Shown: positions 24,296 to 31,999, counted from the stretch's first letter. The stretch: 64,000 bases of DNA from Saccharothrix coeruleofusca (GCF_014648515.1 NZ_BMRG01000001.1:781893-845892); one strand, 5' to 3'. The notes: generated by a model not told the origin, from the letters alone. Numbers and translations are program-made.

Positions 24296-26109
24296 CCCCG
24301 CTGCCCCAGGCCGTCCGCCAGACCAGGGAGAAGCTGACCGCGCTGGTCCGCTCGCTGGACCCGGCGGCGGCGTCGTTCGTGGAGACCCGGCGCGGCGGCG
24401 CGGCGTCGGTGGTGGTGGTCGGGGAGACCAACCGGGGCAAGAGCTCGCTGGTCAACGCGCTGCTGGCGACGCCGGGCCTGTCGCCGGTGGACGCCGAGGT
24501 GGCCACCGCCGTGTACCTGGTGTTCCGGCACGGCGAGGACTGGCGGTGCCGCGCCCACTACGCCGGATCGGTGCCGCCGGTGCCGTTCGACCGGGCTGAG
24601 CTGGTCAACTGGGTGTCCGCGGCGCACGAGCTGCCCGAGGGCGCGCTGCCGCCCCGCTACGTCGAGGTCGACGCGCCGATCCCGCTGCTGGAACGGCTGT
24701 CCGTTGTGGACACACCGGGCGTGGGCGGGCTGGAGGCCGCGCACGGCGAGCTGGCGGCCGAAGCGGCGGCGTCGGCGACCGCGCTGCTGTTCGTGGTCGA
24801 CGCGTCGGCCCCGTTCACCCGAGGCGAGCTGGACTTCCTGCGCAGCGTCGGCGAGCGCGTGGAGACCGTGGTGTTCGCGCTGGCCAAGGTCGACCAGTAC
24901 CGGGGGTGGCGGCAGGTGCTGGACGCCGACCGGGCGCTGCTGGCCGAGCACGCGCCCCGGTTCGCGGACGCGGTGTTCCACCCGGTGTCGGCGCGCATGT
25001 TCGAGATGGCCGCCAAGGCCCCGAACCCGGACGCGGCGGCGATGCTGCGCGAGCGGTCCGGTGTCGGTGAGCTGCAGACGGCGTTGCAGGAGCTGGTGGT
25101 CGGCCGGGCGGCGATGCTGGGCGAGGCGAACTCGCTGCGCGCCCTGGCCACCGTGCTGGACGAGCTGACCGCGCGGCAGGAAGCGGACCAGCGGGCGCTG
25201 TCGGCGGGCGAGGAGGAAGCCGAAGCGCTGCGCGCCCGCCGCGACGAGCTGAACTCGCAGCGGCGCTCGTCCACCCGCAGTTGGCAGGTGCGGCTGCGCG
25301 GTGAGGTGCAGCGGGCGCGCGTGGAGGGCGCGCACGAGGTGGCCCGGCAGATGCGCGACTTGCAGACGTGGTTCCGCTCGGCGATCGACGCGGCCACCCG
25401 CGAGACGCTGCCCGGCCTGCCGCAGCAGGTCGACGCGGCGTTGCAGGCGGTGTCCGGGCGGATCAGCGCGGGGCTGGCCGCGCGCTTGGCGAAGGTCGCC
25501 GACGCGGCGCTGGCGGACCTGTTCTCCCCCGATGAGCTGGCGGTCATCCGGGGCCAGTTCGCGCGCGGCGCGACACCCCCGGTCCTGCTGCGCCCGCCGG
25601 AGCGGCGCGCGCCCACCGCCGAGGACAAGCTGCTGGTGTTCATGGGCGTCTCGGGCGGTCTGGGCGCGGGCAGGCTGGCCGCGCTGCCGCTGGCCGGGCT
25701 CGGCGTGGCCGCGCTGAACCCGATCGTCCTGCCGGTCACCGTCGTGCTCGGCCTCGGCGCGGGCTGGTGGATGGCCCGCACCCGCAAGCACGCCGCCGAC
25801 AAGCAGCACTACAAGCAGTGGCTGTCGGACGCCATCGCCGACGCCCGCTCGACGGTGGACCAGCTCGTGGCCGAACAGCTCATCGAAGCCGAGCAGCAGC
25901 TGTCGCTGGCGCTGGACGACGCGCTGGGCAGGCGGGTGGACGCCATCGAGGCGGAGCTGCGCGAGGTGGACAAGGCGCTGCGGATGGGCGCGGGCGAACG
26001 CGCCCGCGCGCTGCAGGCGGTGACCAAGCGGATCACCGAGCTGCGCGCGGGCCGCGCGAAGGTGGACGAGCTGCTGACCAGGATCAGGGCGCTGCGCGAC
26101 CGCGTCTGA
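24292..26109 (+). CDS. Dynamin-like GTPase, second of the pair, membrane anchored
   Basis: A 605-residue GTPase. The P-loop GETNRGKSS is at about residues 44-52 and G3 VVDTPGVGG at 138-146. The G4 site reads AKVD instead of NKxD, so base specificity may be relaxed. Long helical regions follow, with a heptad-like stretch at about 300-335 (EEEAEALRARRDELNSQRR). A Gly/Ala/Leu-rich hydrophobic hairpin at about 458-495 could enter the membrane. The arrangement recalls IniA/IniC-type mycobacterial dynamins. The ATG at 24292 overlaps the GrpE-like stop. An upstream continuation of this frame is a shadow of the other genes. Confidence 0.87.
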   Translation: MTPLPQAVRQTREKLTALVRSLDPAAASFVETRRGGAASVVVVGETNRGKSSLVNALLATPGLSPVDAEVATAVYLVFRHGEDWRCRAHYAGSVPPVPFDRAELVNWVSAAHELPEGALPPRYVEVDAPIPLLERLSVVDTPGVGGLEAAHGELAAEAAASATALLFVVDASAPFTRGELDFLRSVGERVETVVFALAKVDQYRGWRQVLDADRALLAEHAPRFADAVFHPVSARMFEMAAKAPNPDAAAMLRERSGVGELQTALQELVVGRAAMLGEANSLRALATVLDELTARQEADQRALSAGEEEAEALRARRDELNSQRRSSTRSWQVRLRGEVQRARVEGAHEVARQMRDLQTWFRSAIDAATRETLPGLPQQVDAALQAVSGRISAGLAARLAKVADAALADLFSPDELAVIRGQFARGATPPVLLRPPERRAPTAEDKLLVFMGVSGGLGAGRLAALPLAGLGVAALNPIVLPVTVVLGLGAGWWMARTRKHAADKQHYKQWLSDAIADARSTVDQLVAEQLIEAEQQLSLALDDALGRRVDAIEAELREVDKALRMGAGERARALQAVTKRITELRAGRAKVDELLTRIRALRDRV

Positions 26110-26192
26110 CGTCGGCGCGTGGTGCTGACAAGGGGAACCGCGGCGGCATACGGTGAGTCTTACCGGTACGCGAGCGGCAGGAGGGTGGCCCG

Positions 26193-26885
26193 GTGTACAT
26201 CGACGAGACAGGCGAAGCGGGCGGCGAGCTGAAGGTCACCGTCGAGGACGAGGAGTACACCGCGGAGGCGAGCTACGACCTCGACGGCGACGGCGTGGAG
26301 GACAGCGCCGTGGTGGAGACCGACGACGGCGGCCACCTGGCGTTCTCCGACACCGACGGCGACGGCGACGCGGACCTGATGAGCACCTTCGACGCCAAGG
26401 GCGACCTGGTCGGCCAGGCCCGGTTCGACGAGAGCTCGGGCGAGTGGGTCGAGGTCGGGCCGTCCGACGACCGGGGTGAGCAGACCAACACCAGCGACGA
26501 GCAGGCCGTCGTGGTCAAGACCGAGGACGGCTCCCAGCAGGTCGGCCCGGCGACCGAGGACAGCGACGGCGACGGCCGCGCGGACACCGCCGTGGTGCAG
26601 GACGACGAGGGCGACACCTGGCTGTTCACCGACGCCGACGGCGACGGCGTGGCCGACCTGGCCACCGAGATCACCCGGCAGGGCGAGGTCACGGTCACCG
26701 AGCACACCGGCGACGGCGAGTGGACCACGGTCGAGCACGGCCAGATCGACTCGGAGGGCAAGTACGTCCCGGACACCAAGACCGGCCTGGACAGCGACGA
26801 GGTCTGGTCCGAGGACCGCGTCACCACCGTCTCCGGCGTAGTCCGCATCGACTCCGTAACCGGCCAGTGGATCAGCCCCAACTAA
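26193..26885 (+). CDS. Acidic DxDGDG-repeat protein (DUF6802-like)
   Basis: A 230-residue, strongly acidic soluble protein with calcium-loop-like repeats (DLDGDGVED, DTDGDGDAD, DSDGDGRAD, DADGDGVAD) spaced through residues 25-160, each followed by a short beta segment. It lacks a signal peptide. The GTG start has AGGAGGG upstream. It begins 83 nt after the second dynamin gene on the same strand and may share its transcript. It resembles DUF6802-type actinobacterial proteins. Calcium binding is plausible from the motif; the function is unknown. Confidence 0.78.
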   Translation: MYIDETGEAGGELKVTVEDEEYTAEASYDLDGDGVEDSAVVETDDGGHLAFSDTDGDGDADLMSTFDAKGDLVGQARFDESSGEWVEVGPSDDRGEQTNTSDEQAVVVKTEDGSQQVGPATEDSDGDGRADTAVVQDDEGDTWLFTDADGDGVADLATEITRQGEVTVTEHTGDGEWTTVEHGQIDSEGKYVPDTKTGLDSDEVWSEDRVTTVSGVVRIDSVTGQWISPN

Positions 26886-26928
26886 CCCCCACTCCCCCCT
26901 CCCCCGCGAGTCGAACCCCCAGAACCCC

Positions 26929-26996
26929 CGAACTCAACGTTCAGGCCCCCCGAACTCAACGTTCGCGCACCCCGAACCGAGCGTTCGGGGTGCGCG
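26929..26996. repeat. GAACTCAACGTTC-type repeats ending in a hairpin
   Basis: CCCGAACTCAACGTTC occurs twice, then a hairpin with 14-bp arms (CGCGCACCCCGAAC at 26964-26977, GTTCGGGGTGCGCG at 26983-26996). It lies between convergent genes and likely serves as a bidirectional terminator. The core resembles the GTTGAACGCTCGG and GTCGAACGCTC motifs at 6.1, 8.8 and 40.6 kb. Confidence 0.7.
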
Positions 26997-27000
26997 GTCC

Positions 27001-27183
27001 CTACTTGGCGAGCCCTCCGACGAACTTCGCCCACGCCTCGGCCCTGAAGGTGAAGCTGGGACCGGTGGGGTTCTTGGAGTCCCGGACTCCCACGCCCGTG
27101 TCGGTGATGCGCACTTCGACGCACCCGTTGCTGCCGCCGGAGCTGTAGCTGCTCTTGAACCATCCGGTGTCGCGCTCAGCCAT
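27001..27183 (-). CDS. DUF397 protein, tandem copy 3
   Basis: A 60-residue DUF397 protein (WFKSSYSSGGSNGCVEVR, then VRDSKNPTGPSFTF and WAKFVGGL). DUF397 proteins are small actinobacterial partners of XRE-DUF5753 regulators and include relatives of the differentiation loci abaA and bldB. I took the second of two adjacent ATGs because it aligns with the other copies and has AGGAG 6 nt upstream. It is the most distal of three copies on a 193-bp tandem repeat. Confidence 0.9.
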   Translation of the reverse strand: MAERDTGWFKSSYSSGGSNGCVEVRITDTGVGVRDSKNPTGPSFTFRAEAWAKFVGGLAK

Positions 27184-27193
27184 CATCGACTCC

Positions 27194-27376
27194 TCACTTG
27201 GTGAGCCCTTCGATGAACCCCGTCCACGCCTTGGGCTTGAGGGTGAGGTGGGGGCCGGTGGGGTTCTTGGAGTCCCGGACTCCCACGCCTGCGTCGGTGA
27301 TGCGCACTTCGACGCAGGCGTTGCTGCCGCCGGAGCTGTAGCTGCTCTTGAACCAACCGGTGTCGCGGTCGACCAT
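27194..27376 (-). CDS. DUF397 protein, tandem copy 2
   Basis: 60 residues, nearly identical to copy 3 in its first 40 residues (VDRDTGWFKSSYSSGGSN through RDSKNPTGP) and diverging at the C-terminus (HLTLKPKAWTGFIEGLTK). AGGAG precedes the ATG at 27376; the upstream TTG and ATG are less well spaced. It is part of the 193-bp triplication, and role and partner are as for the neighbouring copies. Confidence 0.9.
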   Translation of the reverse strand: MVDRDTGWFKSSYSSGGSNACVEVRITDAGVGVRDSKNPTGPHLTLKPKAWTGFIEGLTK

Positions 27377-27386
27377 CATCAACTCC

Positions 27387-27569
27387 TCACTTGGTGAGGC
27401 TGTTGAGAAACCCAGCCCATGCCCTGGTGTTGAGGGTGAAGTGGGGGTGGTTGGGGTCCTTGGAGTCCCGGACGCTCACGCCTGTGCTGGTGATGCGCAC
27501 TTCGACGCATCCGTTGCTGCCAGCGGTGCTGTAACTGCTCTTGAACCACCCGGTGTCGTGCTCAGTCAT
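27387..27569 (-). CDS. DUF397 protein, tandem copy 1
   Basis: 60 residues and the most diverged copy (WFKSSYSTAGSNGCVEVR, SVRDSKDPNHPHFTL). It lies 10 nt downstream of the XRE-DUF5753 gene, the usual operon order for this pair, with GAGGAG upstream of its ATG. It is the probable ancestral partner, with copies 2 and 3 arising by duplication. Confidence 0.9.
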   Translation of the reverse strand: MTEHDTGWFKSSYSTAGSNGCVEVRITSTGVSVRDSKDPNHPHFTLNTRAWAGFLNSLTK

Positions 27570-27579
27570 AACCGACTCC

Positions 27580-28434
27580 TCACAACGTGGTGATCAACAG
27601 GGAGCGGGTGTCCTCCGGGCTCATCGCCAACTCCCGCACCCGGTTGAAGATCCGGCGCATTGGCTCCGTATCCCCTGGTTGATCGTAGTAGGTGTAGGGA
27701 CCGTGGAGCACTGACGCGAAGGCGACCGGCCGTGCTTCGCCGAACTCCAACGCCACCAAGCCGCCGCCCAGAGCGGGGTTGTTCTCCACTGAGTTCGGCA
27801 CGACTTGGATGGTCAGGCGCGGGTTCTCCTCGACCAGTTGGAGCAGGTGCAGTACTTGACCGCGCATCACGGATGCTCCGCCGATGAGGTGGTGCAGGGT
27901 GTCTTCGCTGAACACCAGGTTGATCGTTTTGCTCTGCCCTGAGCGGAGGACCCGGCGCTGCTGCGCCAGTCGGAACTGGATGCGTTCCTCGGTTTCCCGC
28001 TCCGAAGCTTCCCAGAAGATCGAGTCGGCGCTGCTCAGCAGGGCGCGGATGTAGGCGGGCGACTGGGCCAAGCCGGGAATCACGCCGCACTCGTACCAGT
28101 CGATCACCTCGGCGGCGACTTGCAGGTCGGTCATGCGCTGGAAGGGCTGCGGCAGCACATCAACGTATCCGCGACGCGACTGCCGCTTCCGGCTCGCGAC
28201 GCCGAGGGCGAGCACGGTTTCACGTTCATCCTCGGCCACGCCGTAGAAGTCGAGAAGTACTCCGAGTTCGTCGGTGTTGAGCGTGCCTTTACCGTTCTCG
28301 ACCTGGCTGATTCGTCCGGCGGTTCGTCCGATGGCAGATGCCGCCTCCTGTTGGGACTTGTTCGCGGCATCACGCAGACGGGCTAGGGCGAGCCCGAGTT
28401 GGAGTCGCTCGACCGTCTGCTGCGCAAGACCCAT
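27580..28434 (-). CDS. XRE-family regulator with DUF5753 domain
   Basis: A 284-residue DNA-binding regulator. The helix-turn-helix is at about residues 18-45 (KSQQEAASAIGRTAGRISQVENG). The DUF5753 domain covers about residues 95-280 (VIDWYECGVIPGLAQSPAYIRALL, RQRRVLRSG-like Arg-rich loop, GSL/FGEARPVAFASVLHGPYTYYD). Such proteins pair with DUF397 genes and regulate development or antibiotic production in actinomycetes (WhiJ-like). I chose the ATG at 28434 with GAAGGA upstream; a longer form has no ribosome binding site. AGGCTA repeats lie just upstream. Confidence 0.92.
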   Translation of the reverse strand: MGLAQQTVERLQLGLALARLRDAANKSQQEAASAIGRTAGRISQVENGKGTLNTDELGVLLDFYGVAEDERETVLALGVASRKRQSRRGYVDVLPQPFQRMTDLQVAAEVIDWYECGVIPGLAQSPAYIRALLSSADSIFWEASERETEERIQFRLAQQRRVLRSGQSKTINLVFSEDTLHHLIGGASVMRGQVLHLLQLVEENPRLTIQVVPNSVENNPALGGGLVALEFGEARPVAFASVLHGPYTYYDQPGDTEPMRRIFNRVRELAMSPEDTRSLLITTL

Positions 28435-28469
28435 GTCGTGATCCTTCACCCGATCGAGATGCTCCAAAA

Positions 28470-28496
28470 AGCCTAACAATAGGCTAATGTGAGGCT
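28470..28496. promoter_or_regulatory. AGGCTA repeat operator between xre and the 80-aa gene
   Basis: AGCCTA-ACAA-TAGGCT (28470-28485) is an inverted repeat, and a third half-site AGGCTA follows at 28491-28496. It lies in an AT-rich divergent promoter region and is probably bound by the XRE regulator. Confidence 0.5.
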
Positions 28497-28540
28497 ATTA
28501 CGGTCAGTGTTCAGTCATATACAACCAGGTGGAGGTCGCC

Positions 28541-28783
28541 ATGCCGCAGTTGACCAGGAGGGCCGAGAAGCGGGAGTGGTTGATCCGCTGCACCGACCTC
28601 GGCGACCGCCCCGGCGTCTGCGCGATCAGCGTCAGCGACGGCACCGTGGAGATCACGGGTCCGGACGGCGACCTGGCCTTCGCCCTGGAGCACGAGCACA
28701 TCCTGGAGTTCCGCGCCGCCTTCGACGCGGCCATCGCCCGCGCCGGGGCCGACCTGTACGACAACCAGGTGGGTAACGCGTAA
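28541..28783 (+). CDS. Small hypothetical protein divergent from xre
   Basis: An 80-residue soluble protein (MPQLTRRAEKREWLIRCTDL, then a beta-rich middle and a helical acidic C-terminus). I do not recognise a named family. GGAGGT lies 3-8 nt before the ATG at 28541, so an in-frame codon further upstream was not used. It shares the AGGCTA operator region with the XRE gene and may belong to the same regulatory module. Confidence 0.7.
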   Translation: MPQLTRRAEKREWLIRCTDLGDRPGVCAISVSDGTVEITGPDGDLAFALEHEHILEFRAAFDAAIARAGADLYDNQVGNA

Positions 28784-28829
28784 GTCAAGGCGGTGGCAGT
28801 GGACGGACGAGGGCGGTCAAGATCGGTTT

Positions 28830-28961
28830 ATGACGGCCGACCTGAGCGCCCTTCTGACCGCATTCCACGTCAAAGTCGACGACTACCTCGGGGCCCGGCC
28901 GCAGATGGGCAGGCCGCCGAAGCTGACTGATGCCGAGTTGGTCGCCCTGGCATGGACTTAG
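28830..28961 (+). pseudogene. N-terminal remnant of an IS982-like transposase
   Basis: Forty-three codons (MTADLSALLTAFHVKVDDYL, then GRPPKLTDAELVALA) match the N-terminus of IS982-type transposases, then a TAG stops the frame 20 bp before the IS3-family element. The matching C-terminal part appears at 31171-31290 beyond that element. The middle of the gene is missing from the window. Confidence 0.65.
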
Positions 28962-28981
28962 GCGCTGTGGAGGTCGGGCCC

Positions 28982-30271
28982 TGACCCCGGATGTTGGACA
29001 CGGGGTTATGCGGCTGGGGTCAGCGTAACCGGTGTTGGTAGCAGGCTGTTCTCGTAGTCGATCGGGGACATCTGGCCGAGGTGGGAGTGGCGCCGTCGGG
29101 TGTTGTAGCGGTGCGCCCAGCCGAACACCGCCAGGCGTGCTTCCCTTGCGCTGCCCCAGCTCCGGGCGCCTTGCAGTGTTTCGCGTTTGAAGGAGGCGTT
29201 GAGGCTTTCGGCGGCGGCGTTGTCCGCGGAGCTGCCGACCGCGCCCATGGACCTGGTGACCCCGGCGGTGCGACAGGCGTCGGCGAAGGATTCGGCACCG
29301 TATTGGGCTCCGTGGTCGCTGTGGAAGATCGCCCCGGCCAGGCTGCCCCGTCTCCGCTGCGCCGCGTGCAGGGCGTCGAGGACGAGGTCGACGCGCATGT
29401 GGTCGGCCACGGCCCAGCCGACCAGGCGGCGTGAGCACAGGTCCATCACGGTCGCGAGGTAGCAGAAGGTGCCGTCGGCGATGGGCAGGTAGGTGATGTC
29501 TCCGACGTAGCGGGTGTTGGGCTCCTGGGCGGTGAAGTCGCGTCCGAGCAGGTCCGGGGCCTTGACCGCAGTGGGGTCGGCCGTGGTGGTGCGGTGCCGG
29601 CGGCGCAGCCGCAGCCCTGCCAAGCCGATGCCGCGCATCACGCGGGCGACGCGCTTGTGGTTGACCTCGTGTCCGGTGTCGTGCAGTTCGGCGGTGATCC
29701 GCGGGACGCCGTAGGTGCCCGCCGACTCGTGATGGATCACCCGGATGCGCGCGGCCAGGCGCGCGTCGTCCGCGGCGCGGGCGGCCCGGTCCGACGCGGT
29801 GGCCTTCCAGTGGTAGTAGCTGGACCGGGCGACGCCGATGACCTGGCACAACCGCTTCACGCCGTACTGGCGTCGGTTTTCGGAGACGAACCCGAAGCGG
29901 TTCACCAGCGCGTCTCCCCTGCGAAATACCGGGCAGCCTTGCGCAGGGATGTCGCGTTCCTCCTCCAGCTCGCGGATCCGCCTGCGCAGCGTGGCGTTCT
30001 CGTCCTCCGGCGAGGCCGGCGCCGAGGCGCTCGCAGTGGGTGCTCCGGTGCGTTGTGCGTCGTCGAGGCGGATCCAGTTGCGCAGCGTCTCGTGGTTGAC
30101 CCCGAGGTCTTGGGCCACCGATTTGATCGTCGCACCGGGTCGGGACCGGTAGAGCGCGACCGCCTCGGCCCGGAACTCCGGCGGGTAGTGCTTCATCACC
30201 ATCTGAACGGGACTCCTGTCCACCCGGACCATGCCGATCCAAGTGTGTCTGGTGTCCAACATCCAGGGTCA
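28982..30271. mobile_element. IS3-family insertion sequence, 1290 bp
   Basis: The ends are 20-bp inverted repeats with one mismatch (TGACCCCGGATGTTGGACAC at 28982-29001, and its complement TGACCCTGGATGTTGGACAC at 30252-30271). Both ends show the 5'-TG...CA-3' tips of the IS3 family. One transposase gene fills the element. No 3-4 bp target duplication is visible (CCC on the left, AGT on the right), so the copy may have lost a flank by recombination. Confidence 0.9.
29006..30202 (-). CDS. IS3-family transposase, OrfA and OrfB fused in one frame
   Basis: A 398-residue DDE transposase. The first 95 residues are OrfA (HTH MKHYPPEFRAEAVALYRSRP, then a leucine-rich coil ending ELEEERDI). The rest is OrfB with DDE residues in VGDITYLPI, FHSDHGAQYG and NAAAESLNASFK. 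In most IS3 elements these frames are joined by programmed frameshifting. Here a CCC run (29946-29948 on the + strand as GGG) seems to have gained one base. Removing it restores the expected OrfA ending LRKAARYFAGETRW followed by a stop. The fused protein looks complete and could be active. Confidence 0.88.
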   Translation of the reverse strand: MVMKHYPPEFRAEAVALYRSRPGATIKSVAQDLGVNHETLRNWIRLDDAQRTGAPTASASAPASPEDENATLRRRIRELEEERDIPAQGCPVFRRGDALVNRFGFVSENRRQYGVKRLCQVIGVARSSYYHWKATASDRAARAADDARLAARIRVIHHESAGTYGVPRITAELHDTGHEVNHKRVARVMRGIGLAGLRLRRRHRTTTADPTAVKAPDLLGRDFTAQEPNTRYVGDITYLPIADGTFCYLATVMDLCSRRLVGWAVADHMRVDLVLDALHAAQRRRGSLAGAIFHSDHGAQYGAESFADACRTAGVTRSMGAVGSSADNAAAESLNASFKRETLQGARSWGSAREARLAVFGWAHRYNTRRRHSHLGQMSPIDYENSLLPTPVTLTPAA

Positions 30272-31170
30272 AGTCCCGAGGTTCAGCTGGCATGAGTCAG
30301 GCCGCTGCTCGGCGAGTTCCTATCAGCAGACCGGAAAGCCGGTCCGTCCCGTAGGACGGACCGGCTGGCTTCAGTCGGTCGTCCGGCTTCAGCGGGTGGT
30401 ACGGACACGGCCGGGAGTGCGACGTCGACGCCGCTGCCGTGCACGATGCCCACAGGGGCACATCCAGAACCCCGACTCATACGTGCTCGAAGTCATGTCT
30501 TGACAGGCGAAGCAGTACTCCGTCTGTCCGTACTCGTTACTCGCTTGGTGGTGGTTCACCCTGGTTACTCCATGTAGATACGCGGAGCACCACGACTTGG
30601 GTGAACGTCATCCAAGCCACTCGTGTGTTGTGCGTCGTAGACCTCCTATCTGGGGAGACCGAACTTGACGCACCGAGTTGAGCTGGCTAGTCTCATGACA
30701 GTAAAAGTAGTGAGACAGCGAACTACTACGGTGCTCCTGGACACACCCGTTTGCCCCGGGTGCTCCTGCGGGGTACCCTAGCACAGCTCACCCCCCGTGA
30801 TCAAGTCCGGGGGGTAGCGGTGCATCCTACCAGCGAAAACTCTCCTCGCTGGCTCGGCATCGGTTGAGGGCTACTCCGAGGCTGTGGTGATCTATCGTCA
30901 GCGTACTTCGCAGGCTGCGGCGGGTGCAGGCGCTGCTGGGTTGACACTCCGATAGCGCTACCGTGCAGGAGTCGTGGACCGGCAAGATCCTCCGTTCCCG
31001 ACAGCGGTGCATCAACTTCTGCGGCCAGCGCATGGATCTGTCTCAGATCCGTCCGGAAGCCGGGCCGCCCAGGTGGCCCACCACCCACCCCACGACCGCC
31101 CCAGTCGGTGACCGGCCGGGCATTGACCGGCCCGGAGATCGGCGAGCGGGGTGCTTACGGCCCTCCGTGA
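30272..31170. other. Gene-poor, degenerate interval right of the IS
   Basis: No convincing gene. The base composition is lower in GC than the surroundings and reading frames lack codon bias on both strands. It contains the hairpin at 30337-30366 and small inverted repeats (for example GTCTCA...TGAGAC near 30691-30715). It is best read as decayed mobile-element DNA. No tRNA cloverleaf could be drawn. Confidence 0.5.
30337..30366. terminator. Strong hairpin beyond the IS right end
   Basis: AGCCGGTCCGTCC and GGACGGACCGGCT pair perfectly over 13 bp with a CGTA loop. No adjacent intact gene uses it, so it may be a leftover terminator or a structured RNA element. Confidence 0.5.
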
Positions 31171-31290
31171 CTACGAGCCCACCTGCTCGCCAATCGCCCA
31201 GGCTTGCTGATCATTGTCGACAAGGGCTACGTCGCCCGCGACCTGGACCGCTTCCTGTACCAGCGCGGCGTCCGACTGATCCGGCCCTGA
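31171..31290 (+). pseudogene. C-terminal remnant of an IS982-like transposase
   Basis: An open frame without a start encodes LRAHLLANRPGLLIIVDKGY followed by VARDLDRFLYQRGVRLIRP and a stop. This matches the ADKGYxxxxLDxxLxxxG(V/I)xLLRP segment near the end of IS982-type transposases. It is on the same strand as the N-terminal remnant at 28830. Confidence 0.6.
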
Positions 31291-31381
31291 CCGCCAGCAG
31301 CTAGTACGACCGCACTGCCGACCAACCCATCACCCGGTCTCTGACCGCTTACGGCCACTGATCGAATCAGGAATTACTCGT

Positions 31382-31999
31382 CTAGAGCGCCTTCACCGGC
31401 TGCCTCAGGACCGTCTTGAGCTTGGCAGGCGGGGTGCGGCGGGCGTCGCTGAGGTAGATCTCGTGGTGGTCGCCGTTGAAGGTGAGCCCGTTCTCGGGCA
31501 GGTAGTGGTGGTGGAGGCGGTCCAGGACCGGGGTCTCGTCGTCGTAGGCGCCGATGTGCAGGATCTGCGCACAGGTCCCCTCGGCAAGACCGAGCACCCT
31601 CATGTCCCCCAACGCGGGCAGGGCCTTCTTCTTCGCGACCGCTTCGATCGCGTCCCGAACCGCGTCGTCGGTGATCCAGTCGGGTTGGTTGATCATCATG
31701 GTCCACTGCCACGTGTCCTTGCGCCGCGTGACGAACGCGCTCGGGTCGTCCGCTCGCCACAGCCCTTCCAGCGGGCCGACCACGAAGTCCCGGCCGAGGG
31801 TGTTCTTGCTGGCGAACTTGATCGTGTACGCCACCCCGTAGAGGGCTTCGACGGCGTTGGCGTACGCGGGTGAGGTGTTCGGGTCGCCGTGGCCGTCGAC
31901 CGCGATGTACCGCAGCTCGGGCACGTCCACCACGACGAAGTCCTTCGACGGCGGGGAGTACAGCTCTTTGTGCGCCTTCTTGACGTCGTACTTCTCCAC
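31382..31999 (-). CDS. GyrI-like small-molecule-binding protein
   Basis: A 205-residue soluble protein of the GyrI-like/SOUL-related fold (YIAVDGHGDPNTSPAYANAV, then YGVAYTIKFASK, LEGLWRADD, and GTCAQILHIGAYDDE). The family binds small organic molecules; members act as stand-alone sensors or hydrolases. The GTG at 31999 has GGGAGACC upstream. It is divergent from the VOC gene, with a palindrome in the 69-bp gap. No DNA-binding domain is attached. Confidence 0.88.
   Translation of the reverse strand: MEKYDVKKAHKELYSPPSKDFVVVDVPELRYIAVDGHGDPNTSPAYANAVEALYGVAYTIKFASKNTLGRDFVVGPLEGLWRADDPSAFVTRRKDTWQWTMMINQPDWITDDAVRDAIEAVAKKKALPALGDMRVLGLAEGTCAQILHIGAYDDETPVLDRLHHHYLPENGLTFNGDHHEIYLSDARRTPPAKLKTVLRQPVKAL

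Noticed and set aside
27001-27579. 193-bp tandem units considered as a CRISPR-like array
   Set aside because: The units are protein-coding, far longer than CRISPR repeats, with no spacer structure and no cas genes.
30720-30840. Possible tRNA-like folding near CCCCCCGTGATCAAGTCCGGGGGG
   Set aside because: No acceptor stem, anticodon arm or TTC-type T-loop of the right spacing could be built. It is at most a hairpin.
30963-31304. Plus-strand frame over the decayed region right of the IS
   Set aside because: Another frame here encodes the clear transposase C-terminal remnant, and this one has no start signal or codon bias.
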